Below, in pieces: positions 43,054-53,371 of a stretch of DNA of 64,000 bases. Each line of letters opens with the position of its first letter. Positions within the stretch are counted from its first letter, which is position 1. This DNA comes from Verrucomicrobia bacterium LP2A. Its GTDB lineage: Bacteria; Verrucomicrobiota; Verrucomicrobiia; Methylacidiphilales; Methylacidiphilaceae. The position numbers and the translations under genes were made by a program. The notes beneath the pieces were generated by a model, which did no database searches, had not been told where the DNA came from, and saw only the letters and a program-made list of their open reading frames with translations. The DNA is taken from NCBI GenBank assembly GCA_000526255.1, contig JAFS01000002.1:868001-932000 (forward strand), read 5' to 3'.

Positions 43054-44156
43054 TCGTCCCAATCCTTCCATACGGGCTCATAGCCGAGCTCGCGAATCCG
43101 ATCGGCGATCGCGCGTGGAGACCGTTCATCGGAAAGCGCGAATTGCTCCTCGGCCTTCTCGGCCGATTCCATGGGATTCGGAGGCTCCGAGCGACCGCCG
43201 ATCGTCCGATGAAGCCGCTCCCTTCCCGCGCCGGTGTAGCCCCCGGGATCGGTACGCGATCCCGCGCTCACGAGCGTGACACCCAGAGGGATCAGCCGAT
43301 CCCGCAGTGAAGGGGATTCACGGGTCGAGAGGACGAGTCCCACCTGAGGGAAAAGAATCCGGAGGGCGCAGTGGAGCTGAGCAAACTCTCGATCGGAGAG
43401 GGGATATTCTGGAGAAAAGCCGCCGGCAGCTGGCCGCAGGCGGGGGAGCGAGATCGTCAAATAGGATCGCCAAGCATGCTTGAGAAGCCATGCGGTATGC
43501 GCCGCCAAGGCGAAGGCATCCTCGCGCCAGGGAGCCAACCCGAGGAGAGCCCCGATCCCGATCCGGCGAAACCCGGCGCGATAGGCCCTTTCCGGCGCCT
43601 GGAGGCGCCAGGCAAAGTCGCGCTTGGGTCCGGAAAGATGAAGGGAGGAGTAGGCTTGAGGGAGATAGGTCTCCTGGTAGACGACGACTCCCTCGGCTCC
43701 GGAGTCGACGATTTCCCGATATTCCTCGGTTTCCAGAGGAGCAATCTCGATGGAGATCGAAGGGAAATAGGGGCGAATTCTCCGTATGCAAGAGGCCACA
43801 TAACCGGGGGAGACCCATTTGGGGTGCTCTCCGGCGACGAGGAGAAGCGATCGGAACCCTTGCTCGGCCAAGCAGCGTGCTTCCTGCTCCGCCTCCTCTG
43901 GGCTCAAGGTAAGCCGAAGAATCGGGTTGGATCGGGAGAAGCCGCAGTAGCGGCAGACATTGATACACTCGTTGGAGAGGTAGAGAGGAGCGAAGACCCG
44001 GACGGTCTTCCCGTAGAACTGGATGGTCTGCGCATGTGCCGCCTGCGCCATGGCCTCCAGCTCAGGCGGCGTCTTGGGTTCCAAGAGAGAGCGAAAGCGA
44101 TCTTGCTCGTGAAAAAAGGGGAAGGTTCCCGCCTGAAGCGCTTCGAGAAAGGACAT
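43026..44156 (-). CDS. thiH: 2-iminoacetate synthase ThiH (radical SAM)
   Basis: A 376-residue radical SAM enzyme that splits tyrosine to dehydroglycine and p-cresol for thiazole synthesis in anaerobic-type pathways. The iron-sulfur motif CINVCRYCGF (CxxxCxxC) lies in LYLSNECINVCRYCGF. YQETYLPQAYSSLHLSGPKR and the ISLPRLRPA segment match ThiH rather than HydG or CofG. Length equals E. coli ThiH (377). It overlaps thiS, so both are in one transcript. Confidence 0.9.
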   Translation of the reverse strand: MSFLEALQAGTFPFFHEQDRFRSLLEPKTPPELEAMAQAAHAQTIQFYGKTVRVFAPLYLSNECINVCRYCGFSRSNPILRLTLSPEEAEQEARCLAEQGFRSLLLVAGEHPKWVSPGYVASCIRRIRPYFPSISIEIAPLETEEYREIVDSGAEGVVVYQETYLPQAYSSLHLSGPKRDFAWRLQAPERAYRAGFRRIGIGALLGLAPWREDAFALAAHTAWLLKHAWRSYLTISLPRLRPAAGGFSPEYPLSDREFAQLHCALRILFPQVGLVLSTRESPSLRDRLIPLGVTLVSAGSRTDPGGYTGAGRERLHRTIGGRSEPPNPMESAEKAEEQFALSDERSPRAIADRIRELGYEPVWKDWDECLTSAAST

Positions 44157-44249
44157 AGTGAACCCTAGCGCAGGCGGGAAGCGGCCACAAGAGACTGAGT
44201 CGGAATCGTCGATCGAGAAAATCCTCTCTCTTGCGCCATCCGGAGCCTA

Positions 44250-45410
44250 TTGTTCCCTGTGCTCTCCGATCGCCTCCCCTCGTCCCGGCGGGAGCCGATC
44301 GCCCTGCGGGCTGGCTCGAAGCCGATTCGGCACCTCTATGTGCATACTCCGTTTTGCGCGACGGTCTGTCCCTATTGCGCCTTTTATGTCCACACCGGAT
44401 CGGCGGGGGAGATGCGTTCCTTTGTCAACGCCCTCTTGTGCGAATGGGAGAGGCTCAGATGGAGCTACCGGGTCGAAATCGAAACCCTCTATCTGGGTGG
44501 AGGCACTCCCTCTCTCCTCCCCCTCGATGCCTTCCGCCGGCTGGCGGACGTTTTTCGTCCCTGGGAGAGCGTTGAGGCGACTCTCGAGGCAAACCCCCGA
44601 ACGGTGACTCGGGAGAAAGCGGCGGCATGGCGAGAGCTTGGGATCGGGCGGGTAAGCCTTGGGGTTCAGTCGCTTGATCCTGCCGTGCTCCGCACGCTCG
44701 GACGCCGGCATGCTCCGCAGGACGTGGAGAGGACGGTGGCGACCCTTCGGGAGGCGGGGTTTGGGAACATCAACATGGATCTGCTCTTCGGGGTCCCCGG
44801 TCAGTCGCTGGCTTCTTGGGAGGAGACTCTGGCGCGAGTCATTGCGCTCGGGCCTGAGCACGTTTCCGCCTACGAGCTCACCTATGAGGAGGATACGCCC
44901 TTTTTCGAAGCGCGAGCGGCGGGAATGTGGCGCGAGGACGAGAATCTCTCGATTGCCATGTATCAGACGGCTGGGAGGCTTTTGGAGGGTGCGGGGTATC
45001 GGCAGTACGAGGTTTCCAATTATGCGCGGCCGGGCTGGGCGTCCCTGCATAACCAAGGATATTGGAAGGGGAACGACTATCTTGGACTCGGTCCGGGCGC
45101 TTGCTCGACGGTCGGCTTCCGCCGCTGGCAGAACCGGCGGGATACCGGCGACTACATCGCCGCGCTTTCCGCCGGCCAAGATCCTCCGAGAGAGGAGGAA
45201 GCGCTCTCCAAGGAAGTGCGGCAGAGAGAGCGGCTGCTGCTGGGTCTCCGGACGAGCTGCGGCATTCCCGCGTCCTGGATCAAGGGGGAGGAGGAAGAGG
45301 CGCGCGCTCTGATCGGACAAGGTTTGGCCGAACTCTCGGACGGAACATTCCGGCTTACCGCCGAGGGGAGGCTCTTGGCCGATGGAATTGCCGGTCTTTT
45401 CCTCGGATAG
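44250..45410 (+). CDS. hemW: HemW-type heme chaperone / HemN-like radical SAM protein
   Basis: A 386-residue protein of the HemN-like HemW family, thought to insert heme into respiratory enzymes rather than to be coproporphyrinogen oxidase. The cluster motif is CATVCPYCAFY (CxxxCxxCxxY) in YVHTPFCATVCPYCAFY. ETLYLGGGTPSLLP, NMDLLFGVPGQSLASWEETL and GLGPGACSTV are family signatures. HemW differs from HemN by lacking a fourth cysteine after the motif; here the residue after C-A-F is tyrosine. The start is TTG at 44250 with GGAG four bases upstream, or GTG at 44259. It stands divergent from thiH. Confidence 0.85.
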   Translation: MFPVLSDRLPSSRREPIALRAGSKPIRHLYVHTPFCATVCPYCAFYVHTGSAGEMRSFVNALLCEWERLRWSYRVEIETLYLGGGTPSLLPLDAFRRLADVFRPWESVEATLEANPRTVTREKAAAWRELGIGRVSLGVQSLDPAVLRTLGRRHAPQDVERTVATLREAGFGNINMDLLFGVPGQSLASWEETLARVIALGPEHVSAYELTYEEDTPFFEARAAGMWREDENLSIAMYQTAGRLLEGAGYRQYEVSNYARPGWASLHNQGYWKGNDYLGLGPGACSTVGFRRWQNRRDTGDYIAALSAGQDPPREEEALSKEVRQRERLLLGLRTSCGIPASWIKGEEEEARALIGQGLAELSDGTFRLTAEGRLLADGIAGLFLG

Positions 45411-45444
45411 TCAGGGCAGCCGTTGTTCCGCAGGGAAATCCTAT

Positions 45445-45774
45445 TTAATCTCTGGCCACCTCTCGATCGGAGGGGAGAGGGAAGGGGTCGAAGCGGAAGA
45501 TCATCTCTCCCTTCTTCCCCATGCTCAGCCGATCTCGGGCGATTCGCGTAAGATAATTTGGGTCTGACTGGAGAAGCTCGAGCTGGAGATTGAGATCCCG
45601 ATTGCGACCCTGTTCGTCCGCGACTTGGTGTAGGATCTGCTCCTTCTGGCGCTCCAAGCGGTCGATCTGCTGGACCAGCGGCCAGAATGCCGTCAAAAGG
45701 AGGCCTCCCCCGGCGAGCAGGATACCGATTCCGAGCAGATGACTCAACTTTGCCCAAACCGTGCCGCTCTTCAT
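45445..45774 (-). CDS. ftsB: FtsB/DivIC-like cell division protein
   Basis: A 109-residue small membrane protein of the FtsB/DivIC (septum formation initiator) family: MKSGTVWAKLSHLL, one helix (GIGILLAGGGLLLTAFWPL), then a coiled coil (QQIDRLERQKEQILHQVAD) and the conserved DPNYLTRIARDRLSMGKKGE segment. These proteins link early and late divisome proteins in the periplasm. It follows the enolase gene by 79 bp; the eno-ftsB order is also seen in many Proteobacteria. The start at 45774 is chosen because the longer ORF has a non-family leader. Confidence 0.85.
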   Translation of the reverse strand: MKSGTVWAKLSHLLGIGILLAGGGLLLTAFWPLVQQIDRLERQKEQILHQVADEQGRNRDLNLQLELLQSDPNYLTRIARDRLSMGKKGEMIFRFDPFPLPSDREVARD

Positions 45775-45853
45775 GTGTCGTTCCCCCCTACGGGCATCCC
45801 CCCCCAACGGCAGAGGCTCGGCGACTCAAGCCGACGGACTGCCCAGAGCGAGA

Positions 45854-47161
<1,308 letters not shown>

Positions 47162-47192
47162 TCAACACAAGCCAATTCTTGGAATCGGCCGG

Positions 47193-48779
47193 TCAGTGCA
47201 TCATTCCCTCGCTCGACGGCTTGGCCCCCTTGGCGGGAGCGAGGAAGATGACCAGCGGCAGCGACGCCAAGCAGATCCAGCCCGACCACTGGAAGATGTC
47301 GACGTAGGCCCAGAGGCTCGCTTGATTGGTGAGGGTCCGGTAGAGCACGCCGAGCGCCTGCTCCGCCCCCGGGACCGTTCCGGATTGGCTTGCGAGATAG
47401 CCTTGGACCGCGGCAAGGGTGTCCCGGTAGTTCGGGTTTTCCGGGGTATAGTAGCCCGCCAGGAAATTCTGATGAAGCTGGGCGAATCTCTGGGAATAGG
47501 TGGCGATGAGCGAGGTGCCGACACTGCCGCCGATGTTTCGGAAGAGATTGAAGAGCCCGGTGGCGTTTCCCATCTGTTCCCGACGCAGGGTCACGACGGC
47601 CGCCGTGGTCAACGGGACGAAAACCAACGGGGCTCCGAAGCCGTTGAGGAGGTTAGGGATCACCACGTTGAATTGACCAATCTCGATGTCGAAGTTTCCC
47701 ATGAGGAACGAAGAGGCGGCCAGGAGGAGGAAGCCGAGGGCGACCAGGGTGCGGGCGCTCATGACACCGAGCATCCTTCCGGCGAAGATCGCTCCGGCCA
47801 CGGCACCAATTCCGCGCGGGCTTACGGCGAGCCCGCTCTGGAACGCCGTATAGGAGATCAGCGTCTGGAGAAAGAGCGGAAGAGCGGCCAGGGTTCCGTA
47901 GAGGACGATGCCGATCAGAAAGACGAGGCTGACTCCGGTGGCGAAGCTCCTGTCCTTGAGGATGCGGAGATCGACCAGCGGCTCGCGCACGGAGAGCTGC
48001 CGCATCACGAAGCAGATCAGCCCGACAACGGAGAAGAGGGCCATCCAGCGGAGCCAGACCGCTCCGAACCAGTCGTCCTCCTGCCCCTTGTCCAGAAGCA
48101 CCTGCAGGCAGCCAAGCCAGACGGTGAGGAAGAAGAGCCCCCAGACGTCGACCATTCTTGGACGATTGTTGCGGAGATAGGGCGGATCTTCGACGAAGAG
48201 GCCCGACAAGAGCATCGCCAAAAGGCCTACAGGCAGGTTGATGTAAAAGCACCAGCGCCAGTTGGCGTTGTCGGTCAACCATCCGCCGAGGACGGGCCCG
48301 AGGATCGGCGCGACCACGACCCCGAGTGCAAAGAGGCCCATGGCCTGGCCCCGTTTGGAAGGGGGAAAGCTCTCCAGGAGGATCGCTTGCGAGATCGGCT
48401 GGAGCCCTCCTCCGCCGACACCTTGGAGGATGCGGAAGAGGATCAGGGAGCCGAGATTGGAAGCGGCGCCGCAGAGGGCCGAGCTCACGGTGAAGAGGGC
48501 GATGCAGGCGAGGAGAAGGTTTCTTCGGCCGAAACGCCTGCCGAGCCAGTCGGTGAGCGGCAGGACCACTGCGTTGGAGACGAGGTAGCTGGTCAGGACC
48601 CAGGTAGCCTGCGAATTGCTTGCCGCCATCCCCCCCGCAATATAGGGGAGGGCCACGTTGAGAATGGTCGTGTCGAGCACCTCCATGAAGGTGGCCAACA
48701 TGACGGACAGAGCGACGACCCAAGGGTTGTGCTTCGGGTGCCAGCCGGCGTCGGGATTGTTCGCGGGGCTTCCGTCCAT
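47193..48779 (-). CDS. DHA2-family drug/efflux MFS transporter
   Basis: A 528-residue major facilitator of the 14-helix DHA2 (EmrB/QacA) type. Signature regions are MLATFMEVLDTTILNVALPYIAGG (helix 1, here in part: FMEVLDTTILNVALPYIAGG), WVLTSYLVSNAVVLPLTDWL, GRRFGRRNLLLACIALFT and LQGVGGGGLQPISQAILLE, plus the motif C ALGVVVAPILGPVLGGWL. In E. coli, EmrB works with the adaptor EmrA; no such gene is next to it here, though it could be elsewhere. The C-terminal GWICLASLPLVIFLAP closes the protein. Substrates unknown, likely multidrug or an organic acid. Confidence 0.88.
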   Translation of the reverse strand: MDGSPANNPDAGWHPKHNPWVVALSVMLATFMEVLDTTILNVALPYIAGGMAASNSQATWVLTSYLVSNAVVLPLTDWLGRRFGRRNLLLACIALFTVSSALCGAASNLGSLILFRILQGVGGGGLQPISQAILLESFPPSKRGQAMGLFALGVVVAPILGPVLGGWLTDNANWRWCFYINLPVGLLAMLLSGLFVEDPPYLRNNRPRMVDVWGLFFLTVWLGCLQVLLDKGQEDDWFGAVWLRWMALFSVVGLICFVMRQLSVREPLVDLRILKDRSFATGVSLVFLIGIVLYGTLAALPLFLQTLISYTAFQSGLAVSPRGIGAVAGAIFAGRMLGVMSARTLVALGFLLLAASSFLMGNFDIEIGQFNVVIPNLLNGFGAPLVFVPLTTAAVVTLRREQMGNATGLFNLFRNIGGSVGTSLIATYSQRFAQLHQNFLAGYYTPENPNYRDTLAAVQGYLASQSGTVPGAEQALGVLYRTLTNQASLWAYVDIFQWSGWICLASLPLVIFLAPAKGAKPSSEGMMH

Positions 48780-48886
48780 GGCGAGCGCTGAAGCGTACCC
48801 CTCTTCGGAGGGGGAGCCAAGGACAAGATCCTCCCCCGCGCCCTTTCTGCCTGGATGAGGTGGCTTCCTCTGGTATCGTCTCTCCG

Positions 48887-49375
48887 GTGAATCTCTATCT
48901 GGTGGCGCATGGAAGTGCTGTATCGGCCGAGAAAGATCCGGAACGGCCCCTTTCCGAGGCGGGAATCGCCGAATCTTCCCGTCTGGCCCAGATGGTGCGA
49001 AGCTGTGGGGTTCGCGTCCAGCTCCTCGCCCACTCCTCCAAGACGCGGAGCCGACAGACCGCTCAAATCCTCTTACCGGCCGTTCATCCGGGCGGGCGCC
49101 TGACTTTGTGGGAAAGCCTCGATCCCGATGATTCCGTCGGCCAAGCTCTGAGGGCGATCAAGAAGGAGCGGGCCGATCTTCTCCTCGTCGGGCACGAACC
49201 GAGCCTGGCCAAGATCGCCACCCGGCTTCTCGTCCCCGAGAAGGTCCCGCCCCTGCTCTCGCTCTCGCCCGGCAGCCTGCTCTGGCTTCAACGTCAACGG
49301 ACCGAAGAGGGAAAGGTCTGGCGCCTGTTCGGAATGTTCCGGGCGGAAGCGCTGCGGGCCTGGGAGCGGAGATGA
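48887..49375 (+). CDS. SixA-like phosphohistidine phosphatase, altered RHG motif
   Basis: About 162 residues of the histidine phosphatase superfamily. SixA removes phosphate from HPt histidines of phosphorelay sensors; relatives are small single-domain phosphatases like this. The N-terminal motif is VNLYLVAHGSAV: the catalytic histidine remains but the arginine of RHG is alanine (GCG). The second histidine is in LLLVGHEPSL and SKTRSRQTAQIL carries the second arginine region. The start GTG at 48887 gives the family-typical first strand; the open frame extends to GTG at 48860. The missing arginine may reduce activity or change ligand. Confidence 0.72.
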   Translation: MNLYLVAHGSAVSAEKDPERPLSEAGIAESSRLAQMVRSCGVRVQLLAHSSKTRSRQTAQILLPAVHPGGRLTLWESLDPDDSVGQALRAIKKERADLLLVGHEPSLAKIATRLLVPEKVPPLLSLSPGSLLWLQRQRTEEGKVWRLFGMFRAEALRAWERR

Positions 49376-49456
49376 ATGCTCCGCCGGCTGCGTTCAGAAG
49401 CGGTACGTCCGGCGGGGAACCGTGCGGCGAGTGGCCACTCCATCCAGCAACGGCGA

Positions 49457-49531
49457 TGGCTCCGGAGGTAGGATTCGAACCTACGACCAAGCGGTTAACA
49501 GCCGCTCGCTCTACCACTGAGCTACTCCGGA
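49457..49531 (-). tRNA. tRNA-Asn (GUU)
   Basis: A complete cloverleaf on the minus strand: acceptor TCCGGAG paired with CTCCGGA, D stem GCTC/GAGC, anticodon stem AGCGG/CCGCT with loop CTGTTAA (anticodon GUU, asparagine), T stem GTAGG/CCTAC with TTCGAAT, discriminator G and an encoded CCA end. It lies between the SixA-like and exonuclease genes. Confidence 0.97.
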
Positions 49532-49646
49532 GTGAGAATGACAAATCTAGTAAGTCGTGGGGCATCTTTCCAAGGAAAAACGGTGGCAGACAGCGATGGC
49601 TCGGGATCGTCTCGATTCCGCAATCAGGGCGAGTTAAGAAGAAGAA

Positions 49647-50531
49647 ATGCGCCTGCTTCTCGTCGATGGTAGCTACTATGCCTACCGCTCCTTTTATGCG
49701 ATGCCCGCCTTGCAGACGAGCGTGGGGCAGCCGACGAATGCCCTCTACGGACTGACCGTGGTGCTCCGGCGGATGCTCGCCGACCTGCGTCCGACTCTGG
49801 CCGGCTGGGCGGTCGACGATGGTCTCTGCGCGGAACGGGTGGCGCTCTGCCCGGAATACAAGGAGAATCGGCCCGCGATGCCCGAGGCGTTGTCGGTCCA
49901 GCTCGACCAGGTCGAGGAGCTGATGGCGGCCCTCGGGTTCCCGGTGCTGCGCGTCGCCGGAGAGGAGGCCGACGACGTAATGGCCAGCTACACCGCCGCC
50001 GCAAGGCAAGAGGGCGAGGTTGTCCTGGCGACGAACGACAAGGATCTCCTGGCGCTGGTCTCTCCCCGCGTTACGATCTACCAGACGAACGGCAAGGGTT
50101 TCCATCTTCTCACGGAGCAGGAGGTCGCCGAAAAGTGGGGAGTTGCGCCCGCGCAGATCCCCGATCTGCTCGCCTTGATCGGCGATTCGGTGGACAACAT
50201 CGCCGGGGTTCCGGGGGTCGGCAAGGTCACGGCGGCTCAATGGCTTCGCCGCTACGGCTCTCTGGAGGAGCTTCTTCGAGCGGCTCCCCAGGCGAGCGGG
50301 GCAAAGTTGCGGCAGCTTTTGGGCGCCCAGCGGGAGCGGGTTCTCCGCAACCGGAGGATGATCGAGTTGCGCACAAACCTCCCTCTGCCGATCCCGCTGA
50401 AGGAATTGACGATTCGCCCCGATTTGGCGAGGCAGGTCGAGCTGTTTGGCCGGTGGGAATTTCGGAAGCTTTCCAAGGAAGCGGAAGAGAGCCTGGCGAG
50501 CGAGCGGGGCCAGCCCGAGCTCTTTTCCTGA
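49647..50531 (+). CDS. 5'-3' exonuclease (Pol I N-domain-like)
   Basis: A 294-residue free-standing 5'-3' exonuclease/flap endonuclease of the Pol I N-terminal-domain type, expected to act on DNA flaps and RNA primers. Active-site acidic residues sit in LLVDGSYYAYRSFY, GEEADDVMASY, TNDKDLLALV and IGDSVDNIAGVPGVGKVTA; the latter includes the helix-hairpin-helix. The conserved arginine and lysine region EYKENRPAMPEAL is present. No polymerase domain follows. It starts with MRLLLVDG at 49647, near the tRNA-Asn, and continues into the Fe-S carrier gene. Confidence 0.88.
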   Translation: MRLLLVDGSYYAYRSFYAMPALQTSVGQPTNALYGLTVVLRRMLADLRPTLAGWAVDDGLCAERVALCPEYKENRPAMPEALSVQLDQVEELMAALGFPVLRVAGEEADDVMASYTAAARQEGEVVLATNDKDLLALVSPRVTIYQTNGKGFHLLTEQEVAEKWGVAPAQIPDLLALIGDSVDNIAGVPGVGKVTAAQWLRRYGSLEELLRAAPQASGAKLRQLLGAQRERVLRNRRMIELRTNLPLPIPLKELTIRPDLARQVELFGRWEFRKLSKEAEESLASERGQPELFS

Positions 50532-50588
50532 CCGAGGGGCTTGACCCGGTTGGACAAGCGGGGGAACATTTCGGCGGGCATAAGAATT

Positions 50589-50957
50589 ATGGAAGGGGCA
50601 TCTTCGGTTCCCTACACGGTTGGCAACGAGAAGCTCTGCCGAATCACGAGCGAGGCGGCACGGGAGCTTTCCCGGCTTCTCCAGGATTCGGAGAAGCCGG
50701 GGGGAGCGCTGCGGATCGCCGTGGTGGGGGGCGGCTGCTCCGGACTCCAATATCAGATGGATCTGGTCGATCGACTTCGGGAGAAGGATATTCTGATCGA
50801 AGCAGGCGAGGCGCGGCTGATTGTCGATCCGAGAAGTGCTCTCTTTCTCGCCGGCTCGATCTTGGATTATTCGGAAGATCTTCAAAACCGGGGATTTGTT
50901 GTGAGAAATCCGAACGCATCCTCGCACTGCTCTTGCGGGAAGAGCTTTGCGGTATAG
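50589..50957 (+). CDS. A-type iron-sulfur carrier (IscA/ErpA-like)
   Basis: A 122-residue A-type carrier that delivers Fe-S clusters to apoproteins. The three conserved cysteines are present: one in VGGGCSGLQYQ and two in SSHCSCGKSF. ALRIAVVGGGCSGLQYQMDL and GARLIVDPRS-like DVDPRSALFL spacing fit the fold (the observed segment is EARLIVDPRSALFLAGSILD). The start MEGASSVPY at 50589 is chosen because the conserved domain starts soon after; the open frame runs 48 bp upstream. It precedes the MFS gene by 12 bp. Confidence 0.86.
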   Translation: MEGASSVPYTVGNEKLCRITSEAARELSRLLQDSEKPGGALRIAVVGGGCSGLQYQMDLVDRLREKDILIEAGEARLIVDPRSALFLAGSILDYSEDLQNRGFVVRNPNASSHCSCGKSFAV

Positions 50958-50969
50958 CCCGCCGCCTCC

Positions 50970-52202
50970 ATGAGCGCAGGCGCCCGGAGCCAGCCCTCTT
51001 CCGAAGGTGCCGTTCTGCGCGTCATCCTGCTCTTCGGAGCGGTCAGCCTCTTTGCCGATATGACCTACGAAGGGGCGCGGTCGATCCTCGGCCCCTTTCT
51101 GGGCAGCTTGGGCGCAACCGGAGCCACCGTGGGCCTGGTTGCTGGCATGGGGGAGCTTGCAGGCTATGGGCTCCGACTTTTTTCGGGGGTGCTGGCCGAT
51201 CGAACGCGCTCCTTTTGGCGGCTGACCTTTTTGGGGTATGGTGTCAACCTCCTGGCCGTGCCGCTTCTGGGCTTGGCATCCGCTTGGCCTGCGGCGGCCG
51301 CTCTGGTGGTCGCCGAGCGGTTGGGAAAGGCGATCCGAACGCCCGCTCGGGATGTCCTGCTCGCGATTGCGACGCGGGACTTCGGGCGGGGACGGGGCTT
51401 CGGAATCCACGAAGCGATGGACCAGATCGGCGCCGTTCTCGGTCCCCTGTCGGTCGCTCTGGCCTTGGCCTGCCACGGAGGCTACCGGAAGAGCTTCCTT
51501 TTGCTCGCTCTGCCCGCACTCCTTTCGTTTCTGGCGCTCGGGTTCGCTCGGAGCTCCTATGGGCGGTGGAAGAGCGCGCAAGGGGAGAGCCACCGCGCGC
51601 AAGAAGAGGTCGAGAGCGGCTCACGGCCCTTGCCCCCTGCTTTCTGGAGCTATCTCGCGGCGGTCGGCTGCGTCGCGGCGGGCTACGCCGACTTCGCCCT
51701 GGTCGCCTTCCATGCGGCGAAGACGGGAGTGGTCGCCCCACAGGGCGTTCCCTTGCTCTACGCCCTGGCGATGGGGATCGATGCGGGTGCGGCATTATTG
51801 GCCGGCAGGCTCTTCGATCGGAAAGGGTTCGAAGCGCTCCGATGGCTGGTGGTTCTCGGGGCTCTGGCAGCGCCGTTCCTTTTTCTGGGGCGCGGGATGG
51901 AATTTGTCCTGGCCGGAGTCCTTTTTTGGGGAATCGGGATGGGTGTCCAGGAGTCGGTGATTCGGGCGGCCGTAGCGGAGCTCGTCCCGCACGGGAGAAC
52001 GGGAACCGGATACGGGATTTTCAATATGGTTTACGGCTTTGCTTGGTTCGGGGGGAGTTCTTTGATGGGCCTCCTCTACGACCACTCGCCGAGGCTGCTG
52101 GTCGCCTTCTCCTGCGGAGCGCAACTTCTTTCCCTGCCCCTGTTGGTGCGAACCCAGAGGCGGTTCGCCGCGAGCCGGGCCGCCCGCGCCGGTAGCGGAT
52201 AA
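50970..52202 (+). CDS. MFS transporter
   Basis: A 410-residue major facilitator with about 12 helices: VILLFGAVSLFADMTYEGAR (helix 1), GLVAGMGELAGYGLRLFSG, then the loop LADRTRSFWRLTFLGYGVNL and a cytoplasmic central loop (GRWKSAQGESHRAQEEVESG) splitting two six-helix halves. VVAERLGKAIRTPARDVLLA resembles the MFS loop-A variant of a family often linked to efflux or uptake of small solutes. Substrate cannot be predicted. It sits between the Fe-S carrier gene and ruvC, 12 bp and 66 bp away. Confidence 0.8.
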   Translation: MSAGARSQPSSEGAVLRVILLFGAVSLFADMTYEGARSILGPFLGSLGATGATVGLVAGMGELAGYGLRLFSGVLADRTRSFWRLTFLGYGVNLLAVPLLGLASAWPAAAALVVAERLGKAIRTPARDVLLAIATRDFGRGRGFGIHEAMDQIGAVLGPLSVALALACHGGYRKSFLLLALPALLSFLALGFARSSYGRWKSAQGESHRAQEEVESGSRPLPPAFWSYLAAVGCVAAGYADFALVAFHAAKTGVVAPQGVPLLYALAMGIDAGAALLAGRLFDRKGFEALRWLVVLGALAAPFLFLGRGMEFVLAGVLFWGIGMGVQESVIRAAVAELVPHGRTGTGYGIFNMVYGFAWFGGSSLMGLLYDHSPRLLVAFSCGAQLLSLPLLVRTQRRFAASRAARAGSG

Positions 52203-52268
52203 GGCCAGGAAGCCTTGGGAAGGATTCCTTGACCCTTTGTGGCGAGTGCCTTTGAATACGGAGGTCAC

Positions 52269-52763
52269 GTGCGGATCATGGGGATCGATCCTTCCCTGCG
52301 GCGAACGGGCTACGGCGTCCTCGAGCTGCTTCCTGGAAGTGAGCGGCTGCTCGATTTCGGAGTCGTCGCCATCGGCCCCAAGGAGTCCGAGCTCGACTGC
52401 CTCCGGGAGATCTATCGGGTCATCAGCCGGGTCCTCGTGGAGCAGAAGGCGGAGGAGATCGCGATTGAGACGGTGATCTACGTGCAGAACCATCGAACCG
52501 CGATCCAGTTGGGAGGTGCCCGAGGGGTGGCGCTTCTGGCTGCCGGGAATGCCGAGGTGCCCGTATTTGAATATCCCCCGCGCCGGGCAAAGGCGGCGGC
52601 CACGGGTTACGGAGGCAGCCGAAAGGCGCAGGTGGCCTTTATGATCCGTAGTCTGCTTGGGTTGCGGCAGAATCTTCCGCCCGATGCCGCCGACGCGGTG
52701 GCCGTGGCCCTGGCGCATGCTGCCGCGCGGAGACATTCCCTTGTCACGCGGAGACCCCTGTGA
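52269..52763 (+). CDS. ruvC: Holliday junction resolvase RuvC
   Basis: A 164-residue endonuclease that resolves Holliday junctions. The RNase H fold's acidic residues are in IMGIDPSLRRTGYGVLE, EIAIETVIYVQNH and NLPPDAADAVAVALAH. The start is GTG at 52269, with GGAGG four bases upstream; the resulting VRIMGID start has family spacing, and the longer open frame from 52239 gives no family match. The stop overlaps ruvA by GTGA. Confidence 0.92.
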   Translation: MRIMGIDPSLRRTGYGVLELLPGSERLLDFGVVAIGPKESELDCLREIYRVISRVLVEQKAEEIAIETVIYVQNHRTAIQLGGARGVALLAAGNAEVPVFEYPPRRAKAAATGYGGSRKAQVAFMIRSLLGLRQNLPPDAADAVAVALAHAAARRHSLVTRRPL

Positions 52764-53371
52764 TCGGATACGTGCGAGGCCGGCTCATTCATGCTTCTCC
52801 CGCCAAGGTCTGCCTCGAGGTTCAGGGAGTGGGCTTCGATCTCTTCATCTCCTTGATCTCCTATCAAAAGCTTCCCGCCCCTCCGGCCGAGGTGCAGCTC
52901 TTCACTCGTCTTCAGGTCCAGGAGAAGGGTGTCGAGCTCTACGGCTTTGCCGGGGAAGAGGAGCGGGCGCTTTTCAGCCTGCTCGTCGATCACGTTCCCG
53001 GCATCGGGCCGAGAACGGCTCTTTCCGTTCTCGGCGCTGCCCCTCCAGAGGAGCTCCGAGGCGCGGTCGCACGGGGCGATCTGGCGTGGCTTTCGCGGAT
53101 CAAAGGGGTGGGGAAGAAAACGGCGGAACGGTTGATCGTAGAGCTGCGCGATCGCTTTCCAGGGGTCGATGCGGAGCTTGGCTCAGCCGGAAGACCGGCC
53201 CGCGACGATTCGGTCGGCAGAGATGCTCGTTTGGCCCTCCTCGCCTTGGGCTACCGGGAGCCCGAAGCGGACAAAGCGGTGTGTCTGGCGCGGGAGAAGC
53301 TGCCGGCTGCAGGGGTTGAGGAGCTCATTCGAGAGGCGCTGCGGGGAGCGGGAGGAAAGGCGGTCCGGTGA
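52760..53371 (+). CDS. ruvA: Holliday junction branch-migration subunit RuvA
   Basis: A 203-residue DNA-binding tetramer subunit of Ruv[22 protein letters not shown] is the OB-fold N-terminus; the helix-hairpin-helix motifs are [13 protein letters not shown] and [18 protein letters not shown]; the C-terminal domain III (about 150-203) contacts RuvB. The start is GTG at 52760, overlapping the ruvC stop. Its own stop overlaps the GTG start of ruvB, so the three genes are coupled. Confidence 0.94.
   Translation: MIGYVRGRLIHASPAKVCLEVQGVGFDLFISLISYQKLPAPPAEVQLFTRLQVQEKGVELYGFAGEEERALFSLLVDHVPGIGPRTALSVLGAAPPEELRGAVARGDLAWLSRIKGVGKKTAERLIVELRDRFPGVDAELGSAGRPARDDSVGRDARLALLALGYREPEADKAVCLAREKLPAAGVEELIREALRGAGGKAVR

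Noticed and set aside
49158-51602. 814-codon minus-strand frame opposite the exonuclease, Fe-S carrier, MFS and tRNA genes
   Set aside because: It is antisense to several well-identified genes and to tRNA-Asn, with composition typical of GC-rich shadow frames.
50135-52195. 686-codon plus-strand frame across three genes
   Set aside because: It crosses the exonuclease, A-type carrier and MFS genes, all with firm motifs, in another frame.
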